DNA of 64,000 bases from Hesseltinella vesiculosa. Its lineage: Eukaryota > Mucoromycota > Mucoromycetes > Mucorales > Cunninghamellaceae. Below, one piece after another: positions 44,606 to 55,785 of the stretch. The first letter of the stretch is position 1; every line of letters starts with the position of its first letter. The stretch spans positions 186,001-250,000 of the forward strand of contig MCGT01000029.1 in NCBI GenBank assembly GCA_002104935.1. Direction: 5' to 3'. Under the pieces are notes generated by a model. The model was given only the letters and a program-made list of their open reading frames with translations, did not search any database and was not told where the DNA came from. Position numbers and translations under genes: made by a program.

Positions 44606-47568
44606 ATGCCTTCTTTTGAAGACGAGGTATGAATGAAAAGTATATAGTAAAAGTCGCACCTTGTTAATGCACCTTTTATTTATGTTATAGGCAAGAGAGA
44701 TCGAAAACCATGCCGAATATATTCGCAAGATGTTGCGTTGGACAATTCACGACTTGGAACGATTCATCAACTTGTTAAAAGCTAGGCAAGTAAAAGAACC
44801 CCCTAAAATAAGAGAGGACGCGCTCATACCACCACATCACTAAGCAGTCACGTACCTTCAATATCCATTCGGAAGCAGCGGGCTCATCTTTTTTTAATGG
44901 AAACAGGGTCCAAGCTGAAGAAGCCTATGTACGTGAGCTTAGTCGTGTTCCCACTCGCTTGGGTACAGTTCAAGAACCAGAACAAATCCAATACAACCAG
45001 GCCACCACTTTTCATCAAGCTGTGCTTCATTATGAAACGTCCATGAACAAACTGGCGGATGAACGAAACGAATATATCAATGTGTTGCGTGACCAAATCA
45101 ACGTCTTATCGAAGCTCAGAGTAAGTTGTTGGGTAGGCAGGGTAACATGTCGTACCAACTCTTTTTTCTTCTTTCTTTCTTTTCTTCATCTTAGGATGCG
45201 CAAGTCAACACTCGTAAGGAAGTTAAATCCAAAATCAACGATATCAGTAGCGAATACACAACCTATCGTAGCCGTGAATTTGCAAAGGTACAAGGACAGG
45301 TACCAAAAAAAATAGCGGAAAATTCATTTTTTTTTTTTTTTGCTATGCTTCTGTTTAGATCAAACGAAACTATGACATCAAATATAAAGAGCTTTTATTA
45401 GCTCAACAGCAAGAAGAAGCAGCAGAGCATGGTTTGCCTTTGGCTGAAGAACCCCGGCGTTCCATGGAAGGCGATCATGACGACAATGCCAGCGTGTCCT
45501 CAATCCCCGATCATAAGAAAAAAGTCAACGCTTTTATGGCTCAAGTCCGCACCCAGTTTGCCGCCGCCACCGCCAACATTAACGATTCATCCAAGCAAAC
45601 GGCACGTGTTTCGAAAATTAAAAAGGAACTCCATGAAGCAGGTAAAAAATTTTTTTCGAGCGAACAATGATGACGGAACACAAAGCTAAATTTCTTTTTT
45701 CATTTCTTATTTCTTTTTTTGGTTTTTTAGATTTGGAATATAGAAATGGAGTCTTTTTGCTGGAAATGTGCCGAAAGGATTACTTGAAAGTCATGGACAC
45801 ATCAGAAAATGTAAGTTTCTCATTGACGAGAAAAAAAAAAGGTAACTGACCTCCCCTTCTTTTTTTTTTTTTTTTTTTTTTTTAGTATTTGAAGCTGATG
45901 ATTGCTAACAAAGCCGACAAGGCTCAGACCGTATTGAGTGCGATCACCAACACGGAATTGCAATTAAGCAAGAATGAAAACAACGTAAGCAACTGAGAAA
46001 GGAAGGAACAAGACTGAACCTTTTGTTCCTTGAATTAGATTGCCCGTAGTTCAATGGCCATGACAACAGCCATTAATTTTGACAAGGATATGTCGATTTT
46101 TACCGAAGATCACCAATCACACCACTACCCTGAACCAGAAAAAACAATCTATACCACCCCCTTGTGCTCTCTTCCCCGTAATTCTTGCGACACATTTTCT
46201 GGACAGACCACTCACCTCCTCTATTTTCGTAGAAATCCTCTTTGGCTCGTCGTTGTATGAATATACACGTGAGCATCACCGAACTGTGCCATTGATAGTC
46301 AGCAAATGTATCACTGCAGTGGAAGCGATGGGTGGGCTGGAAAAGGAAGGCATCTATCGAATCTCTGGCAGACAATCGACCACCGACGCCCTCAAGCTTG
46401 AATTCGAAAAAGACGAAGAAGGATTCCAGCCACAGCAGCACTATGATGTCTTCACGATTGCCTCGGTTCTCAAGATCTATCTACGTGAACTTGACTCGCC
46501 CCTCTTCCCTTTTAGCGTACAAGACCGGATGATCTACTCCAAGGGCCAAAACCCTGAAACTCGCCAAGTCTTTTTGGAAGAAAACATAAAAAAGCTGCCC
46601 CCATCCATCGTGACACCCTGGAAGTCGTGATCAGCCACCTCAGTCGTGTGAATGCTCAAGCCGAGGTCAACAAGATGAACGTCCAAAACCTGTCCTACAT
46701 GTTCACCCCCGCCATCTTCCACGACCACAACCAGGCCGACTCTGGCCAGGGCGAATGGAAGTCGGATCTGGTCTTCCAAGACTTGATCCTGAACCATGAC
46801 AAGGTCTTTACCAATGTCCGCACCCAACTCAAACAACTGGAACAACAGCGACGTCAGCGACAGCAGGTCCGTGAGCAGCGCACCTTGACACCCTCACCTC
46901 ATCCTTCCTTTGCCCCCTCGCCCATGCCTCCACCACACCAACCACAACAGCCGCCTTTGCAACAACCGCTCCAACACCCTTTACCTCCTCCACCTTATAG
47001 CCCAGATGCTCCACAGCCCCCAGTGACGCCCAACCAACTCGCCCGCACTCCACCTCCTTCCGTTCCTTCACCTGCCGTTACTCTACCCACCCAGTCTCCT
47101 TCCATTGTGGCTCCTACACCCACGTTGCCCAGCCCTGCGGCACCCTCTCCTGCACCCCCTGCGCCCACTTCACCAGCCCCTCCTGTCCTGCCTAAACATC
47201 AAGATCCACCCAAACAGGAATCTTCCGACTTTCAAAAGGCTCACGGAATCATCCGACGAGCCACCTTGAAAGCAAGACAAGCTATCCCACCGCGCCAAGC
47301 TTCGCTGCGTCGTCGAAACTTGGACTTCTCTTCTGAACCCGCGCCTGTATCCTCCTTGACCTCAGCCAATGCCACCGGCACTACCTTGACAGATCCACCT
47401 GCTCCTGATCTTGCCTCCTCTCCTTCACCGCCTCCTACAAATGCGTCTGAACAACCCCCTCCACTAGACAAACTGCCACCTGCCCAGCCAACCGAGTCAT
47501 CCAATACCAAGCCTGATGCTGATGTTGATGTTGATGCTGCCACTCCCACCCCACCCAGAGATCAATAA
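44606..47568 (+). CDS. F-BAR and RhoGAP domain protein (Rgd1-like), with apparent frameshift
   Basis: Exons 44606-44626, 44691-44785, 44907-45120, 45195-45287 (or 45299), 45359-45641, 45731-45810, 45886-45984, 46039-46177, 46233-47568. The first 430 residues are an F-BAR coiled coil (YVRELSRVPTRLG, KLADERNEYINVLRDQI, KEVKSKINDISSEYTTYRSR). The RhoGAP domain follows from FGSSLYEYTREHHRTVPLIV, with the Arg finger in LEKEGIYRISGR and VNKMNVQNLSYMFTPAIF. The C-terminal 220 residues are Pro-rich with many SH3-ligand-like PxxP stretches. Such proteins couple membrane curvature to inactivation of Rho/Cdc42. In the RhoGAP domain the frame breaks at about 46600-46612: ENIKKLPP continues one frame and HRDTLEVVISHLSRV the next, a missing base near CCCCC. 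Intron 2 has a GC donor. Confidence 0.88.
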
Positions 47569-48760
47569 ACCCACCACTCTCTCACTTTTTTTTTGTCAAC
47601 CACCTCTTTTCATCTGGTATCGTTTAGGGAGTCATACACCTTTATCAAGCTTCCTTTTTCCCTGATCATCCCCTTTTGCCCCATTGATCTATCGCGTGGG
47701 CAAACATCCATGTGGAAAAAAAAAGAAATAGGAGACGCATGAAAAAGACAACAGCCAAGTCCTTGATGCCCAATCATTGCCTTTTATAGCGGCATCTCCT
47801 TTTTTTTTTTTTTTTTTGTTTTTGTTTCCTCAACCACGTTGTTCAATGTCTGTTCGTTTTTGTTTAGGAGGATTTCAAGGAGAAGCTGAAAGAAAATTCA
47901 TTTCAGATCATTGCAAAACAAAAAAAGAAAGGAAAAAAAAGTAGAGAGGGTTCAGGCTTGGCAGAATGACAGAATGACAGTTGCGAGAAGATGATGTCAA
48001 CGAGGCGAACTTCTAGAAGATCATCCTCGGCTTGGCCGCGCGAAAGATGTGGAAAAACTTGGTAAAGAAGCCTTAAAAAGCATTGGTGACACAAATGACG
48101 AGTTCCCTGTCGTACCACCAGCGTTGATTGTTGCCTTTTCCTCAGCCATTCCGTCAAAGCACCTTCTTCCTTCGGGCATCTTGGCGAGCGAAAGTAAAAG
48201 TCATATGATTTTGACTTGCCTTTTCATTTCATTCTTTTTCCTGGCTTACAAAGATCACTTGGCCTGTGAACTTATTCTTTTTTTTTTTGCCCAGCCTTTG
48301 TCCTACACATCAAAATAGGAGAGTGGCCAAAAAGCTATTGGCTCCTTTTTTCAATGCTGGAAACGCTTCAATGGCTGTTGAAAATACCTCATTTCATAGA
48401 ACACATGGCCGTCAATAAGATTTTTTTAAAACAAGGAGCAGAACAAAGAAATAAAAGAACTTCTTTTTTAGTGCCACTTTTTTTTTCACCGCCAAACAAA
48501 GGAATGAGCCAAACCTCCTTAAACCGCGCGCTTGGCTTTTTTCCTGTTGTGCAACATGCCTAAGCACTCCCTTTGTAATGACGGTTCTCCTTTTCTGTCA
48601 CGATGCCGATCCCTGGTCATATAAATACGCTTCATCTCATTGTCTTTTTTCTGTTTTTCCTTTTCCTCTTTTCCGTTACGTTTTCTTATAAGCATTGCCT
48701 TGCCCCCCCCCCATCCCATTCCTTTTTTTTTTTTTTGCATTCAACCACATATTTTCAGTC
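47569..48760. other. Intergenic region, nothing firm
   Basis: About 1.2 kb between the RhoGAP and PH-domain genes. It holds a minus-strand 42-codon frame starting at 48149 (MAEEKATINAGGTTG...) and overlapping plus/minus frames around 47903-48318, none of known family. T tracts at 47801-47818 and 48721-48736 and a run of nine C at 48703-48711 are present. Confidence 0.5.
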
Positions 48761-49483
48761 ATGCTTCGTACCACTCTTTTAATGAAAGGCTGGCTTTGGC
48801 TTAAAAAGCATCATACCTCCAGCCTAAAAAAAAAATCTCGCCGTTATTTCACATTGGACACACAGCAGGTTCTTTCCTGTTATAAAAAGGCTTGTCCTTC
48901 ACCATCACCTGCTTATGAAGATGCATCTTTGCCAACTCCGCTTGTCACTGTTGATCTACGCTCGTATCGATTACAGACCCAAACCGACAAGCCCCTCACC
49001 TTTCTCTTGTGTCATGATACCGACAGTAATCTTGATCTGACCCTCGAGGCCACGTCTGAATTAGACTGGAGCCAATGGATTGACACCCTAGAGCAATGCG
49101 TCGGTAACGCCCCTGGCTATTATCTTGGCCCTCAAACCAATGTCCTGGAAAAATGGCTCGAGCGATTCGATCTGCATGTCCCTCTACCCGACCGCCTAAC
49201 ACCTTCCTTGGTTTCCCTCGCACCCTCGTCTGTCCTGTCTCCCGATGATGACTCCATCGATATCCGTTCTCGGTCCAACCTCGGCTTGGTCGATGATGAT
49301 GATGAAGTAGAAGAGGATGAATTTGGCTTGACCTCTCCCACCCCCATCTCCTCCTCATCCCTCCAATCCTTGTCCTCCAGCAAATCCACCCCTCGTCCCC
49401 ATGGCAAATGGTTCACCTTCTTCTGCTCTTCACCGTCCAAACCCCATACCCCTCGTAAATCCCCCTCTCTCTTCTTTTACTAA
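48761..49483 (+). CDS. PH-domain protein
   Basis: A single exon of 240 residues. The pleckstrin-homology domain starts almost at the N-terminus: LLMKGWLWLKKHHTSSLKKKSRRYFTL is strand 1, the basic loop and strand 2, followed by LSCYKKA, VTVDLRSYRLQ and the C-terminal helix with the invariant Trp (ELDWSQWIDTLEQC). The basic loop suggests phosphoinositide binding. The rest is Ser/Pro-rich with an acidic patch (DDDDEVEEDE). I see no second domain, so it may be a membrane-recruited adaptor. The start at 48761 follows an ATTTTCAG acceptor-like site. Function beyond membrane binding is unknown. Confidence 0.85.
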   Translation: MLRTTLLMKGWLWLKKHHTSSLKKKSRRYFTLDTQQVLSCYKKACPSPSPAYEDASLPTPLVTVDLRSYRLQTQTDKPLTFLLCHDTDSNLDLTLEATSELDWSQWIDTLEQCVGNAPGYYLGPQTNVLEKWLERFDLHVPLPDRLTPSLVSLAPSSVLSPDDDSIDIRSRSNLGLVDDDDEVEEDEFGLTSPTPISSSSLQSLSSSKSTPRPHGKWFTFFCSSPSKPHTPRKSPSLFFY

Positions 49484-51408
49484 ACAGGGATCAGGACTTG
49501 TTTGATACATATCCTTTTTCCCCTGTTTTTTTTTACTTTTTCTCACCCCTCGTACATTCGTTTTATCCCTCCCTCGACTTTTTATATGTGGTTGATTCTT
49601 TTATGCTTTTATCTCTCTCACCTTCTCTCGATGATCCGTCACTGTGGAGCTTCTCTCCTCTCCCCTTCCCCTCTCGTTCATAATGCCCATACACATTTTG
49701 CCTGTATTATTCCCATGTCTCTTCTCCTAGATATCCAGATACAGAACGTTTCCTCGTTACAGATAATACAAGTAAATATTAAAATTGATACACCCTTTTT
49801 CTATTACACTCTTTAAGTAGCTATTGATGTCGCAATATCAAGGGCGCTCCTTGTCGGGTTTTCATTCAAAGATGTCTCTTTTTCAAAACCATCTTGACGT
49901 TTTGGTAATGACGTGACCAAAATTACTAAATATCCTTATTATTAATTCCAGCTTGAATGATGATAATCCAAACGTATTCGCATTTGCTTCAACGAGTAAA
50001 TGGCAAACAAATTCATTTGTGATAAATATGTATATGAAAGTAAATGATTTCATTTGGACAATCAAACATGCCCAGTTTTTTTTTTTTTTTTTTTTGCTTA
50101 TTCCTTTTTTTTTCTGTGTTCTTTGAAATATTGCTGTAATGTATGCTCTCGTCCATTGACCCGGATGCAGTACCTCCGTGCATATCTCTTATTGCATAAA
50201 ATACGTTGGAGACGCTGAAGTCATTGCCGTCTTTTCACCAATTTCTCCTGGAGTGCCTCGAACAGGGAATTAGACGCACTCCCAAAATATCTGTGGGTAC
50301 AGACGCGAAACGAAACGATGTCCATGAACGAAACCAAGTTTTGGAAGGTAGCCCGATTCGTTTTGACCACCTTTGCGAGTGTTCGAGTTGACCTTTTATT
50401 GGTTAATTATCCCGAGCCTTGAACCCTTGTTGTCATAAAATCAAGTCGCCCTTTTGATCGACGCCATCCCTTCTCTTTTCCCCTTTTTTTATACTCTTTT
50501 TTTTTTTTTTTTTTACCTTTTTCTACTGCTCCTTTTTATTTCCAAGGTTAAGCACCGAAACGGATTCGGTAGGTTGTTTGTTGAATGCCTTTCCACTTTG
50601 TCTCAATTAATCATAATTATTTTTATCATGAATAAAGGTGCCATTATGCGCCAACAAATCTAAGAGGACCTCACGAGAACAACAAGCACTGGCTGAAGGG
50701 CGCCACTGAGAGCAAACGTTCGAACGAACAAGCCGGGAAGCTACCTCATCCACCCAACCTGTCTCAAATGGCAGACGTTGTTTGGCTTGGTGGTGACTGG
50801 GAATAGCGGGACAGTTGGAGGACTAGAAGTTTGGGAGGGGACCATGGACCAATCGGTCATTGAATGCTTTGGGGTTAGCAGATGGTTTCAGCAAGTGTTT
50901 CTTTTTTTTTACTGACCTCTTTTGTGTGCGTGTTTTATCTGTTGATCAGCCCCTGTTGATGACAGTCTGTACCTTTTTTGGGTACTGATTGTAATAAAAG
51001 AAAAAGATGAGTGATGCGTAAATATGTGAGTTCTCCATTTACTTTTAAACAGATCGTCGGTAGGAACACGCTTTTTCGAAGTGCTACAGTATGTCGTAAG
51101 AAAAAAATACAGAGAGGTGATTGTCCACGAGTAGGCTACGCAGGAGACGAACTCTTACTACAATGAACTTTTGGGTTCATTATTAGCGTAGTATGTAAAT
51201 GGGACAGTAAGAATAGCGTTTTAAAAAGAAAGAAGCATGGTCGATTATTTTCTCTGGAGCCATGAAGAAGAGACATGGGCTGCGGTGACTTTTTTTTTCC
51301 CTTTTCCAATTTTGGTTTCCGACGCATGACTTGAGAGCCGTGTTTTTTTCTTTTCCTTCTTTCTTTTGTTTTCCCACCCTTCGTTACTGATGCTGGTTTT
51401 ACGGCTGA
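49484..51408. other. Long intergenic region upstream of the Fanzor-like locus
   Basis: About 1.9 kb, AT-rich. I searched it for an N-terminal extension of the Fanzor-like gene and found none: frames are shorter than 70 codons on the plus strand. T tracts occur at 50076-50095 and 50497-50514. A short GC-richer block at 50650-50830 has no recognised coding or RNA feature. The minus-strand frame at 51136-51468 is Lys-rich and unconvincing. Confidence 0.5.
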
Positions 51409-52716
51409 ATGTCTCGCCGTGTTTATGCACCACCTCGCCCTGATGGGCATCTTGCTCTCATGTGGCATTACAATGACCTGATCTCGATGAGTGATGCTGA
51501 TTTTGAACGTGTGTTAGCCGATCCTTTGAATCATTTGCATGGCATCAGCTTCACATCAACAGTATTAGTTGTGTCCAAGACCACCAAGTACCGAAATGGT
51601 ATGCGTTTATGTGGTGCGTTTGGCGCTGGGGTGTCTTACAACCTCTTCTTTCCTGTAGACCACCCGGGACCTAGACTGAATGAATTCCAAGTCTCCGCTG
51701 TAGACCCCGGCCGGCGCGTCACTGTGACAGCAGCTCTTGGCGAATTTGGGTGATGTTCTCGACGTGTATGGTCAGGACCACTCGCGCGACCGATTTGCTG
51801 CATATAGAGGCCGCCAACGATCCCACGACTTTGCGGCAAATGTCCTGCGAAACGGTGGTAAGAAGTACTGCCGTTCCAATCGCAAGAGAGCAAAAAGAAA
51901 TCGTCGCAGCCGCAGGAACAAGCGCCACAAGAATCAGCGACAGCGAGCTGCGCAGGTCAAAGTTGAAGGTGCTCTGATGCGATCCTTTTGGCTTCCTTTG
52001 CTGCTCCCAGCACATGCTTTGCCTCTTGGCCTGGTCATGATTCAGTCTCTTGAGGATACACTGTTAGAGGAAATCATGAACCCAGTACACACGTAAGTCC
52101 TGGCTTTTTTATGGCCTTGACGCTCGATCGCTCACTTATTTTTCAGCTAAATGAAGGACAGCACACGCCGCCACCTCTCAACAACCACCATGCCAACCAA
52201 CAATACACCGCTGATCATGTTTGGGGACGGTATGGAAGGGAGGATCAACAACCCTATGATCAAAGGCAACCTACCTGGCGCTTCGGACTGCGTGCACAGT
52301 GCCCTCAAAAGGTTGGAACACCGTGGCCTTCTCATGGTTCCCTTTGTAGATAAGTTCTGGCCGTCGCAAGTAAGTACAGCAAAAAGAAATCGACCGACTC
52401 TTAGCAATAGACATGTAGTTACAGTGCTTACTATTACTTCTCTTAGAAATGTCCTTCTTTTGTTGAACATGCTCAAGCTCAAGAAGGTTCTGAAAATGAG
52501 GACGAAGACCAAGCTCAAATTGGACCATGCCACCACTCACAAACTGAGCGTGTCGTTATCGGAGGGGCCACCGTTTATTCTTTGAAGCAATGCCGTCGCT
52601 GCCATACCATCTTTGACCGTAACATAATGGCAGCCGAAAATCTGTATCGCCAAGGCCGTCGACAGCTCCTTGGCCAGCCTGTTGAAGCTGCATTTTCTCG
52701 CCGCCGCCATGGATGA
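51409..52716 (+). pseudogene. Fanzor (eukaryotic TnpB-like, RuvC-fold) derived gene, truncated and altered
   Basis: Segments on the plus strand: 51409-51598, 51659-about 51740 (frame 1), about 51740-52092 (shifted by one base), about 52162-52369 and 52447-52716. In order they show a strand-rich block LHGISFTSTVLVVSK; the RuvC-I-like AVDPGRRVTVTAAL (Asp at 51703); the helix FAAYRGRQRSHDFAANVLRN with a very basic tail; TPLIMFGDGMEGR; LLMVPFVDKFWPSQKCP where active relatives have VDE-x-x-TS-x-x-C; and CRRCHTIFDRNIMAAENL where active relatives have C-x2-C...RD-x-N-A-A. This order is that of Fanzor/TnpB nucleases, which use RNA guides. Here the Glu of VDE is Lys, the RuvC-III Asp is Asn and one Cys of the first zinc pair is missing. 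With no long N-terminal region and a frameshift near 51740, it looks inactive, either decayed or domesticated. Frame joins are my inference. Confidence 0.62.
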
Positions 52717-53100
52717 TCTCCCTCTCTTTGTGTGCCCCCTTTTTTTTTATAGCATCCCGTTGCAAATCGGGATTCCTTCTTCAAGGACTAATGCTTTTTT
52801 ATAAAAGAAAGTGGAAATAGGGGCGCAAAGATTTGAACTGATCTCTCTCTCTCTCTCTCTCTGTACGTATGGGTGATGTGTTATTTCTTTGGTAGGCGAA
52901 AAAAAAACCAACTTGGTTTTTGCTAAACTTACGAAATCCTCTTCATTTTTGGTAGCCGACTTTTTTCTTACTTTGCGACATTTTTTTGGAAACACAGTAC
53001 TTTTTTTTTTTACTTCATTGATTTTTTTCTTTTTCTTTCTAATCCACACTTTCTCTTTCTAATCCACAATCACATCCTCTTGTTAGTTTCTTTATTTTCA
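52717..53100. other. Intergenic spacer with CT microsatellite
   Basis: About 380 bp upstream of the RanBP9-like gene. It contains (CT)8 at about 52845-52862 and many T tracts, and probably serves as promoter and 5' UTR. No gene was seen. Confidence 0.5.
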
Positions 53101-55785
53101 ATGTCCAATCCTCTTGATTCTTCCTCCATATTTACGTTTTCATCACAAGGCATCTTACGAGCCCCTTTGTTCTCTTATCATTCTCGATCAGCACGTAGTC
53201 AAAGACGACTACAGCGAGCCAATTCACCCAGCAAAGACGAATCTGTCTGCACCATGCAAGACACCTATTCCCAAGGCATTCCAGCATACCCTCCCTACTT
53301 ACAATCTACCATTTATGCACTCCTCGTTGAAGAACAGTACCGTCTCTACTGCCTCAGATACGGCAGATCGATCCCTCCTCGTTCCTCAAAACATCACAAC
53401 TGGTCCAACATGCTCTCCTTTTTAGATGAATCAACCACCTCCGCTTCCCCTCCATCCTTACCAGATCCCCCTCCCCCGCGTTTCCAGCCTTCCAACGCTT
53501 TTTTAGACCGCCTCGAACGTCAAGACCTTCGACTCCCATCTGCATGGAACCAAAATGATGGTGGCGAAGATTTGACCATCACTGACGATAAACTTGGTGT
53601 CACTTTTCGAGGTAATGCCGATTTTTTTTATATTTGCCATGGCAACACACATTACCAAGAAAAAACCGGATCATGCTGCATGGTTACCCTCTATTTTATT
53701 TACTTATTTATTATTGCTCTTTCTTTAGAAAACCCATCGTTTGAAGAGGATAGCCCCGAAGCATCGTCTATCCGTGCCAATCACAGCATTAAGCCTCAAT
53801 GCGGCCTCTTTTATTACGAAGTCGATATTCTTGCCGGTGACCAATTTGCCGATGGCCATGTAGGTGTTGGCTTTGGCTGGAATGTCGGCCGCACTGATCG
53901 AATGCCAGGTGAGACCAAAAAAGTAAGACACACAGCCGAAACTGATGCTAAAACGCGCTTCCCCCTCTTTTTTTTTTTTATTCTTTTTTCTTTTTTCTTT
54001 TTGCTAGGCGGTGATGGTTTCTCCTGGGGTTACCATGGCGACACAGGTCACATCTTTGCTGCTTCATTGGTGCAAGGAGGACAGCTGTTTAGTCAAAACG
54101 ATGGCCATGAACCCCGGCGTCACCCCCGCCACGGTGTCAGCAACATGGCAACAAGCTCCAGCTCCAGCTCCAGCAGCAACAGCAGCGGCGACGGTAATGC
54201 CCTAGCACAATTGATCAGCAACCGACCAACTTCCTCGACAGCCACCTCCACAATACCGCCTACCGCCCGATCTGCCGTCCGCCACCTCATCGGCCGAAAT
54301 CTTCGATCCAGCAACCCAACCCAGCTAATCCTAGGCCCGAGTCAGCATCGCGCATACGGACCAACCTTTGGTGTAGGTGACGTGGTCGGTTGTGGCTTGG
54401 ACTTCCGCAACAACAGCATCTTCTTCACCCGCAACGGTGTCCATCTCGGCACGGCCTTTTGCAATCTGCGCAGTCGCAGTTTTTACCCCATGGTCGGCTT
54501 CAAGACACCAGGTGACCGAATCCATACCAACTTTGGCCAGCAAGCCTTCCTCTTTGACATCGAACAGTACCGCAGAGACGAAATGCACCGAACCATTGAT
54601 ACCATCCTGTGCAAAGCCCCATCTCCTTTACCCACCCTGCATCGACCCCGCTCCCAGTCTTCGCTCCCCTATACCTATGATCAACCACATGCTGGACATA
54701 TCAGTGATCATCACCGCCTGTTCCGGCACAATCGCACCCAGCCCGCCAACGCCACCGACGCGCAGCAAGAAAAACACGTACTGAACCAGCTGGTCAGAGA
54801 CTACCTGCACCATTCTGGCTACATTGGCACTTTATTAGCCTTCCAACAACAGATTGCCACCTCACCCCACCCACCCTCCGACCTACCCAGCCATCTATCC
54901 ACCGAAGTAGATCGCGACGTCACTACGTTACGACATGGTAAAGAGAAAATCACCCTCCAAAAAAAAAAAAAGTCGACAGAGGTCTTTTGCTCACACCTTC
55001 CTCTTTCCGTACTTTTGGTTAGATATTTGTCAAGACATGCGCAAGGGCTATATCAATCAAGTGTTTAGAAAATGTGAGCAGCATTTCCCCGCGTTACTGG
55101 ACCACCAACCTGTCCTTTGTTTCCGTCTCCGCTGTCAGAAGTTCCTCTATTGTGTGCAGCAAATGAACACCAGCTCTGCCAATTACCCCGGCCACATCGT
55201 ATCAACATCTCCACCCATGTCACCATCTTCCATGGACGACCTGCCGACCATCGGCATAAAACGCAAAATCCAGCAGCAGGACCTGCTCCTGGGCGAACCT
55301 CCCACCCAACGACGCCGACTTGACGACGATGAAGATGACTCTACCTACCGTGATGCGCAGCTGTGCGCTGCCTTAGAGCCCGTAATGGCTTATGGTCGTT
55401 TTTTACAGGACACCTATGGACCCAAGTCTGTGCTCGACCTCGACCCCAGCCAGATCAATGTCAAGGACGAACTCGCCGCCACCTTTTCCATCCTCGCTTA
55501 TGCCAATGCCAACGACAATCCAAATATATACCTCATCCAACCTGCCTGGCATGAATCTATCGCCGGCGATCTCAATCAAGCAATCTTAAGTAAGCCCCCC
55601 CCCCAACTCGAATCCACCAGGGTCACTCATCCCCTTGTTATGAAACAATCTTAGGTGAATTGGGCCAACCTACCACCTCAACTTTAGAACGAGCGTACCA
55701 ACAAACCTCCGTAGCCGTACATGAACTGGTCATGCTTGGCGATGGCGAAGCCTCCATGATTCCTCAGCTTGACACTGTTCTCTGA
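53101..55785 (+). CDS. GID1: RanBP9/RanBPM-like protein, GID/CTLH E3 ligase scaffold
   Basis: Exons 53101-53611, 53729-53908, 54008-54937, 55023-55589 and 55655-55785 give 772 residues. A SPRY domain spans GLFYYEVDILAGDQFADGHV ... RTDRMPGGDGFSWGYHGDTG ... FGVGDVVGCGLDFRNNSIFF ... FYPMVGFKTPGD, split by Ser-rich insertions. LisH follows (NQLVRDYLHHSGYIGTLLAF), then CTLH (MRKGYINQVFRKCEQHFPAL), then a CRA-like helical tail with ...LDLDPSQINVKDELAATFSI. This is the RanBP9 order; in yeast the equivalent Gid1/Vid30 is the GID complex scaffold for glucose-induced degradation. SPRY recognises substrate adaptors. Introns 1 and 2 are stop-free and multiples of three, so unspliced RNA stays open. Neighbours give no functional hint. 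Confidence 0.93.

Noticed and set aside
47903..48318. Overlapping minus (84 codons) and plus (89 codons) frames, and a 42-codon minus frame from 48149
   Set aside because: All are short, mutually overlapping and without known domains. Too weak to call a gene, although MAEEKATINAGGTTG... could be a small protein.
50650..50830. GC-richer block in the 49.5-51.4 kb spacer, considered as tRNA or structured RNA
   Set aside because: A GTTCGAAC word is present, but no A box at the right spacing and no acceptor stem could be found.
51750..51977. Alternative frame of the Fanzor-like region (LRQMSCETVV...IAREQKEIV)
   Set aside because: It has a loose resemblance to the segment after RuvC-I in some family members, but the competing frame has a better block (YRGRQRSHDFAANVLRNGGK plus basic tail) and reaches the next exon without a stop.
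52111..52353. Alternative frame over the FGDG exon (LNEGQHTPPPLNNHHANQQY...)
   Set aside because: It stops at 52353 and lacks the FGDG and VDK blocks found in the other frame, which splices in phase to the CRRC exon.
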